Origin: DATHKG01 sp035489435
GTDB taxonomy: Bacteria; Bacteroidota; Bacteroidia; Chitinophagales; Chitinophagaceae
Direction: 5' to 3' (one strand)
Length of the DNA: 64,000 nucleotides
Assembly (NCBI GenBank): GCA_035489435.1
Contig: DATHKG010000060.1
The position numbers were made by a program, and so were the translations under genes. Of this stretch, positions 59,588 through 64,000 are shown piece after piece. Below the pieces are notes generated by a model that did no database searches, was not told the origin of the DNA, and was given only the letters and a program-made list of their open reading frames with translations. The first letter of the stretch is position 1. Each line of letters opens with the position of its first letter.

Positions 59588-61993
59588 ATGATTGGTATCA
59601 AAGTCCATCAATTCGTATTGACAGGTTGCTTACACTTATTAAACGATGCGAAACATGCAATATTGATTTTTCTTTTTTATAGCCTTGGCATATTTTCTTC
59701 GCAATCGATGTTTGCGCAAACGAAAACAGATTTCACTCAATGGGTAGATCCCAATATCGGTACAGCTCATTGCAGATGGTTTCATTATACCCCGGGTGCA
59801 TTGCCATTTGGAATGGCTAAGCCGGCACCATCTACCAATGGAAGCTATGGTAATGCATCAGGATGGGAGGCAACCGGCTACGATTACAGACACACATCTA
59901 TTGAAGGTTTTGGAAATTTCCATGAATTCCAGGTGGGAGGGATAGTATTTGCACCGATTGTTGGGAAATTGGAAACTACCCCGGGAAAGCTTGAAAATCC
60001 GGACCAGGGTTATCGGTCAAGGTTCGCCAGGAAAGAGGAGACGGCTGCTGCGGGTTATTATTCCGTGATGTTAAAAGACTATGGCATCAAAGCAGAATTG
60101 ACAGCTACAAAACGTGTTGCTTTTCATCGTTATACTTTTCCAGCTTCGAACGAAGCGCATATATTATTTGATATAGGAAACAAGCAGGGAGAGAGTGGAC
60201 CCGTTAAAGAATCGAAGGTTATCATATTGCCTGATGGAAGTGTGGAAGGTTATGTAACGACACTCCCGGTTTATGTGCAAAAATATCAAAGGGGTGCTGA
60301 GGTCACTATGTTTTTTTCTGCTCAGTTGAGCAAGAAGCCAACCGCTTTCGGAGTATTCAATGGTAATGATATAAAAGCCGGTGCTACATCAACTTCAGGA
60401 CAAGGAGCAGGTGCATATCTTACGTTTTCTACTTCAGACAAAGAAAGTATTGTTGTCAAAGCCGGACTTTCTTATACTTCTATTGAAAATGCAAGACTTA
60501 ACCTGCAGCAGGAAGCAGGATCAATATCATTCGATGAAGCGAAACAACAAGCCCGGGACAACTGGAACAACAGCCTGGGGAGGATAGCTGTTGAGACTAA
60601 CAATAAAGCAGATAAGATCAAATTTTATACAGGATTATATCACGCTTTATTAGGCAGGGGATTGGCCTCTGATGTAAATGGTGCTTATCCGACAAATGGG
60701 GGTAACGTTGGCCAGATTCCTCTCGATAAACAAAATCAGCCATTGCACAACCACTATAACACTGATGCAGTCTGGGGTACTTACTGGAACCTTAACCAGC
60801 TTTGGGCAATTGCTTATCCGGAATTTTATTCCGATCTCATCAAAAGCCAGTTGCTTGTGTATAAAGATGCCGGTTGGTTGGGTGATGGAATAGCAAACAG
60901 CAAATTTGTTTCCGGTGTTGGTACTAACATGGTAAGCCTGGTGATGTCCAGTGCTTATATCGCAGGCATACGCGACTTTGATGTGAACCTGGCTTATGCG
61001 GCTTCGCGTAAAAACGAGCTTGACGGGAAGGATCGTCCACGTGGTGCAGGCAAATCAGATGTTGACCGTTTTGTAAAATATGGTTATGTCAATCACCTGG
61101 ACAGCGGCCGCGATGGTGGTGAAACCTGGCAATTTTCCGCTTCTCATACCCTCGAGTATTCTTATAGCTCCTACGCTGTGGCTCAATGGGCGAAGTTGTT
61201 GGGTAAAACTTCAGACTACCAACAGCTGATGCGGTTATCAAAAGGCTGGGAACAGATCTTTGATCCTTCCTTGAAATTGATTCATCCTAAAACAGCCGAC
61301 GGAAAGTTTATAGATAAGTTTGATCCTTCCCAGCCCTGGCGCGGTTTCCAGGAAGGAAACGCCTGGCAGTATACTTATTTTGTGCCACATCAACCCCTGG
61401 CTCTGGTTAACAAGCTGGGTAAATCCACTTTCAATGCAAGACTGGACAGCACATTCAGGATCGCCGAAAAAGCATTGTTCGGGGGCGGTGCTAACATCGA
61501 TGCTTTTGCAGGCATAGCAGGAATTTATAATCATGGCAACCAGCCAAATCTTCATGCTTCATGGTTGTTTAATTTCTCCGGCAAGCCTTCGCTAACACAG
61601 AAATGGGTTCGGGCCATCTGCAACCAGTTTTATGGAACAGAAGGGATTCATGGCTATGGGTTTGGGCAGGATGAAGACCAGGGACAACTTGGTGCCTGGT
61701 ATGTTATTTCAAGTATTGGAATATTTGATGTTGCAGGGTTAACAGATATCGAGCCAAGCCTGGGCATCGGCAGTCCACTTTTCGATAAGGTTACTATCCA
61801 GCTGAGTAAAAAATATTATTCAGGCAAAACCTTTGTGATAGAAACAAAAAACAATAGCGCGCAAAACGGGTATGTTCAGACTTTACAACTCAACGGGAAA
61901 GCTATTCACAAACCGTTTATTTCATTAGCCGATCTAACAGCAGGTGGCACACTGGTTTTGCAAATGGGCGAGAAGCCGGTTGATAACTATTAG
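59588..61993 (+). CDS. GH92-family exported alpha-mannosidase, diverged
   Basis: The frame opens at 59528 within the kinase gene, but the ATG at 59588 is preferred and gives 801 residues with a signal (HAILIFLFYSLGIFSSQSMF). GH92 marks: WVDPNIGTAHCRWFHYTPGA at the start, GFGNFHEFQVGGIVFAP, NTDAVWGTYWNLNQLWAIAY, EGNAWQYTYFVPHQP with the predicted catalytic Glu and a C-terminal GYGFGQDEDQGQLGAWYVIS. In the standard family this last block is GNDDxGxMSxWYV; here it is G-Q-D-E-D-Q-G-Q-L-G, so metal or linkage specificity may differ. GH92 enzymes trim alpha-mannose with calcium. It completes a mannoside use operon. Confidence 0.9.
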   Translation: MIGIKVHQFVLTGCLHLLNDAKHAILIFLFYSLGIFSSQSMFAQTKTDFTQWVDPNIGTAHCRWFHYTPGALPFGMAKPAPSTNGSYGNASGWEATGYDYRHTSIEGFGNFHEFQVGGIVFAPIVGKLETTPGKLENPDQGYRSRFARKEETAAAGYYSVMLKDYGIKAELTATKRVAFHRYTFPASNEAHILFDIGNKQGESGPVKESKVIILPDGSVEGYVTTLPVYVQKYQRGAEVTMFFSAQLSKKPTAFGVFNGNDIKAGATSTSGQGAGAYLTFSTSDKESIVVKAGLSYTSIENARLNLQQEAGSISFDEAKQQARDNWNNSLGRIAVETNNKADKIKFYTGLYHALLGRGLASDVNGAYPTNGGNVGQIPLDKQNQPLHNHYNTDAVWGTYWNLNQLWAIAYPEFYSDLIKSQLLVYKDAGWLGDGIANSKFVSGVGTNMVSLVMSSAYIAGIRDFDVNLAYAASRKNELDGKDRPRGAGKSDVDRFVKYGYVNHLDSGRDGGETWQFSASHTLEYSYSSYAVAQWAKLLGKTSDYQQLMRLSKGWEQIFDPSLKLIHPKTADGKFIDKFDPSQPWRGFQEGNAWQYTYFVPHQPLALVNKLGKSTFNARLDSTFRIAEKALFGGGANIDAFAGIAGIYNHGNQPNLHASWLFNFSGKPSLTQKWVRAICNQFYGTEGIHGYGFGQDEDQGQLGAWYVISSIGIFDVAGLTDIEPSLGIGSPLFDKVTIQLSKKYYSGKTFVIETKNNSAQNGYVQTLQLNGKAIHKPFISLADLTAGGTLVLQMGEKPVDNY

Positions 61994-62010
61994 AAAAGTG
62001 CTTATCTTTG
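61980..62010 (+). promoter_or_regulatory. Promoter of the ABC-F gene
   Basis: TTG (61980-61982), 20-bp spacer, TATCTTTG (62003-62010), a good consensus match that starts inside the last codons of the GH92 gene. The predicted leader to the ATG is about 120 nt. Confidence 0.6.
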
Positions 62011-62084
62011 CATCTGTAAATCATCTGCAACTCAAAATCATCCCAGGTCAATGTGATATATAATTTCTTTCAAAAAAAATAATA

Positions 62085-62106
62085 AGTAACCGTTAAACGG
62101 ATTACT
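62085..62106 (+). promoter_or_regulatory. Hairpin in the ABC-F leader
   Basis: AGTAACCGT (62085-62093) pairs with ACGGATTACT (62097-62106) with one bulged A and a 3-nt loop. It lies 31 nt before the ATG and 20 nt before the AAGGA Shine-Dalgarno sequence, so it could take part in attenuation; this is inference. Confidence 0.4.
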
Positions 62107-62137
62107 TCCATTATTAACTTTTTAAAAGGAAGAAATT

Positions 62138-63727
62138 ATGCTCGTTCTTCAAAACATCTCTTATTCGCATCCCAATAAGGATCTGTTATTCCACAATCTT
62201 GGTTTTTCTGTTGGTGACCGTGACAAAGTTGCCCTGATCGGTAATAATGGTTCGGGGAAATCTACGCTGCTGCAAATTATCGCCGGGTTGTTGCACCCTT
62301 CTGAGGGCCAGGTCCAATCCAGCTCGCCGCCTTACTACATACCGCAATTGTTTGGACAGTTTAACGAGCTCACGATTGCAGAGGCACTTAGGATTGACCA
62401 GAAATTAAAATCTCTGCATGAAATTCTTGAGGGTAATGTAAGTGAGACAAATTTGTCGATATTAAACGATGACTGGATTATCGAAGAGCGTTGTTCCAAT
62501 GCACTCGCTTTCTGGAAGCTCGAAGGTTTACAGCTTAATCAACAAATGAAGACCTTGAGTGGGGGTCAGAAAACAAAGGTCTTCCTGGCCGGAATCGCAA
62601 TACATAAACCTGGGATCATATTGTTAGACGAACCAAGCAATCACCTCGATACGGCCGGCAGGAAGTTATTATATGAATTCGTTTCTTCAGTCACTACAAC
62701 CTTGATCGTAGTTAGTCATGATAGAAAATTATTGAACCTGCTTGATTCAGTTTATGAATTAAGTAAACATGGTATCACCGTTTATGGTGGCAACTATGAT
62801 TTTTATTCGCAGCAAAAGTTGATAGAAGCCAACGCTTTGGACCAGGACTTAAGAAATGTAGAAAAGACTTTAAGAAAAGCAAAAGAAATTGAGCGGGAAT
62901 CTATTGAAAGACAAAATAAATTAAATGCCAAGGGGAAGAAAAAGCAGGAAAAATCCGGGCTGCCGACTATCTCAATGAACACGCTAAGAAACAAAGCTGA
63001 GAAAAGTACGGCGAAGCTCAAAAATGTACATACAGAAAAATTGGGAGCCATTTCAGAAGAACGGGATGAATTAAGGAAGTCAGTAGCCGATATGGACAAG
63101 ATGAAATTTGGCTTTAATAACACATCACTGCATAAAGGCAAAATTCTTTTTGATGCAAGGGAAATAAACTACCACTACGGTAAGTCTTTTCTTTGGGAGA
63201 CAGCATTAACCCTGGTGATAACAAGCGGAGAACGAATAGCGATCAAAGGCTCTAATGGTTCAGGCAAAACCACCCTGATAAAACTAATTTTAGGAGATTT
63301 AGAACCTTCCTCGGGAGTTGCTTATCGTGCAATCGGTGAGGCAGTATACATAGATCAGGATTATTCACTCATTAACAATGATCTGACAGTTTATGAACAA
63401 GCCGCAGCATTCAATAATTCCGGATTACAGGAACATGAAATAAAAATTAGGTTAAATCGCTTTTTATTTTCTAAAGAATTTTGGGATAAAAAATGCGAAG
63501 GTCTCAGCGGTGGTGAAAAAATGCGATTAATGCTTTGTTGCCTTACTATAGCTCATCACGCACCCGACCTGGTGATTCTCGATGAACCGACAAATAACCT
63601 GGATATCCGGAATATTGAAATATTAACAGCAGCTATAAACGAATACCAGGGTACACTGATTGTAGTATCCCATGATCAGTATTTTCTTGAAGAGATAAAT
63701 GTTGTCCGGACGATCGACCTTGATTAA
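62138..63727 (+). CDS. ABC-F family ATP-binding protein
   Basis: A 529-residue cytoplasmic protein with two ABC modules and no membrane part. Module 1: VALIGNNGSGKSTLLQIIAG (Walker A), TLSGGQKTKVFLAGIAI (signature), GIILLDEPSNHLDTAG (Walker B). A linker with a long basic coiled coil follows (KTLRKAKEIERESIERQNKL, LNAKGKKKQEKSGLPTISMN), then module 2: IAIKGSNGSGKTTLIKLIL, GLSGGEKMRLMLCCLTI and DLVILDEPTNNLDIRN. ABC-F proteins bind the ribosomal E-site; some give antibiotic resistance, others tune translation. AAGGA precedes the ATG by 8 bp. Which class this belongs to cannot be told by eye. Confidence 0.95.
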   Translation: MLVLQNISYSHPNKDLLFHNLGFSVGDRDKVALIGNNGSGKSTLLQIIAGLLHPSEGQVQSSSPPYYIPQLFGQFNELTIAEALRIDQKLKSLHEILEGNVSETNLSILNDDWIIEERCSNALAFWKLEGLQLNQQMKTLSGGQKTKVFLAGIAIHKPGIILLDEPSNHLDTAGRKLLYEFVSSVTTTLIVVSHDRKLLNLLDSVYELSKHGITVYGGNYDFYSQQKLIEANALDQDLRNVEKTLRKAKEIERESIERQNKLNAKGKKKQEKSGLPTISMNTLRNKAEKSTAKLKNVHTEKLGAISEERDELRKSVADMDKMKFGFNNTSLHKGKILFDAREINYHYGKSFLWETALTLVITSGERIAIKGSNGSGKTTLIKLILGDLEPSSGVAYRAIGEAVYIDQDYSLINNDLTVYEQAAAFNNSGLQEHEIKIRLNRFLFSKEFWDKKCEGLSGGEKMRLMLCCLTIAHHAPDLVILDEPTNNLDIRNIEILTAAINEYQGTLIVVSHDQYFLEEINVVRTIDLD

Positions 63728-63785
63728 CTCCGCACACGGCAATAACATCATTATGCAACAGTTTTTGGTCGCTTCTTCGCTCCGT

Positions 63786-63997
63786 TGGGAGCAGGATTGT
63801 GCCTTTTTACGGCTGTGTCCCGTGGTTAATACCTTTGCTCATGTCCCGCACGTGCGGGATTGTCTCCGATCGGCTTTTTTTGCCCTGATCAGCTTTGTTA
63901 GGGTTTCTTCAAGTGCTGGTTGCAGTATCGCCCTGATCGGCTTCAGTAACTCCGACCACGGTACGAAGGCCGCTCAAAGGCACAATCCCGCTCCCAA
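63786..63997. repeat. 212-bp inverted-repeat element at the window edge
   Basis: The 22-bp end 63786-63807 (TTGGGAGCAGGATTGTG and on) is the reverse complement of 63976-63997 except for one base. The similarity continues imperfectly inside (ACCACGG blocks). The core holds TCCCGCACGTGCGGGA, a perfect 16-bp palindrome (63844-63859), and several GATCrGCTT repeats. No ORF is visible. It looks like a non-coding palindromic element, perhaps a MITE-like or REP-like repeat family. Confidence 0.6.
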
Positions 63998-64000
63998 CTA

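Overview
The window reads as a chromosomal segment of a free-living, glycan-degrading Bacteroidota bacterium, most likely a Chitinophagaceae-like soil or sediment lineage. The basis is a SusC/SusD pair, Bacteroidota-type promoters (TTG or TTTG, then TAnnTTTG), many exported lipoproteins, DUF4199, DUF3570 and DUF4266 proteins, a T9SS-like C-terminus, and weak Shine-Dalgarno use. No rRNA, tRNA, CRISPR array, prophage or intact insertion sequence was seen. The genus is inferred from gene content only.

Layout. 1-2.7 kb: the 5' end of an M19 membrane dipeptidase, a RidA-family protein, a DeoR regulator, a YjbR/MmcQ protein and a small ORF. 2.8-3.4 kb: a gene scar of a TIGR03364-like FAD oxidoreductase and a 123-bp tandem duplication. 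4-14 kb: a DUF218 protein, then a polysaccharide utilisation locus with SusC, SusD, a degenerate AAA+ protein and a GH29 alpha-fucosidase. 14-29 kb: mixed housekeeping and surface genes, including TlpA-like thioredoxin, DUF1579, ScyD-like lipoprotein, intradiol-dioxygenase-like lipoprotein, ECF sigma with a membrane partner, AlkA-type glycosylase, barrel and surface proteins, a receiver protein, SGNH hydrolase, LuxR-type regulator and PAP2 phosphatase. 29.4-34.9 kb: a glucuronoxylan operon on the minus strand with a truncated LacI regulator, GH67 alpha-glucuronidase, and a CE15-GH10 fusion enzyme. 35-38 kb: Hsp20 and the selenium operon mnmH-selD. 38-47 kb: a redox island with thioredoxin-ApbE-DUF4266-DUF3570 on one strand, YceI-porin-YceI diverging from it across a perfect 29-bp dyad, and a histidine kinase with a receiver-Crp fusion. 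47-53.6 kb: alkaline phosphatase, DUF1624 acyltransferase-like protein, FtsX/MacB-type permease and CPBP protease. 53.7-62 kb: a sulfatase scar, then a mannose/mannoside operon with GntR, type I mannose-6-phosphate isomerase with an extra N-terminal domain, MFS sugar porter, ROK kinase and a GH92-like mannosidase. 62-63.7 kb: an ABC-F protein. 63.8-64 kb: a 212-bp inverted-repeat element.

Three points stand out. First, two gene scars keep in-frame family ends but lack the middle, and one LacI regulator lacks its C-terminus, so small-scale deletion decay is visible. Second, at least ten intergenic spaces hold short, locus-specific tandem repeats (15-41 bp units plus one 123-bp unit). Two of them run into the edge of the neighbouring coding sequence. 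Third, the redox island combines a predicted flavinylation module with a divergent YceI/porin operon around a strong dyad, next to a one-component-like receiver-Crp fusion. All functions are assigned from motifs read by eye; no database search was possible.
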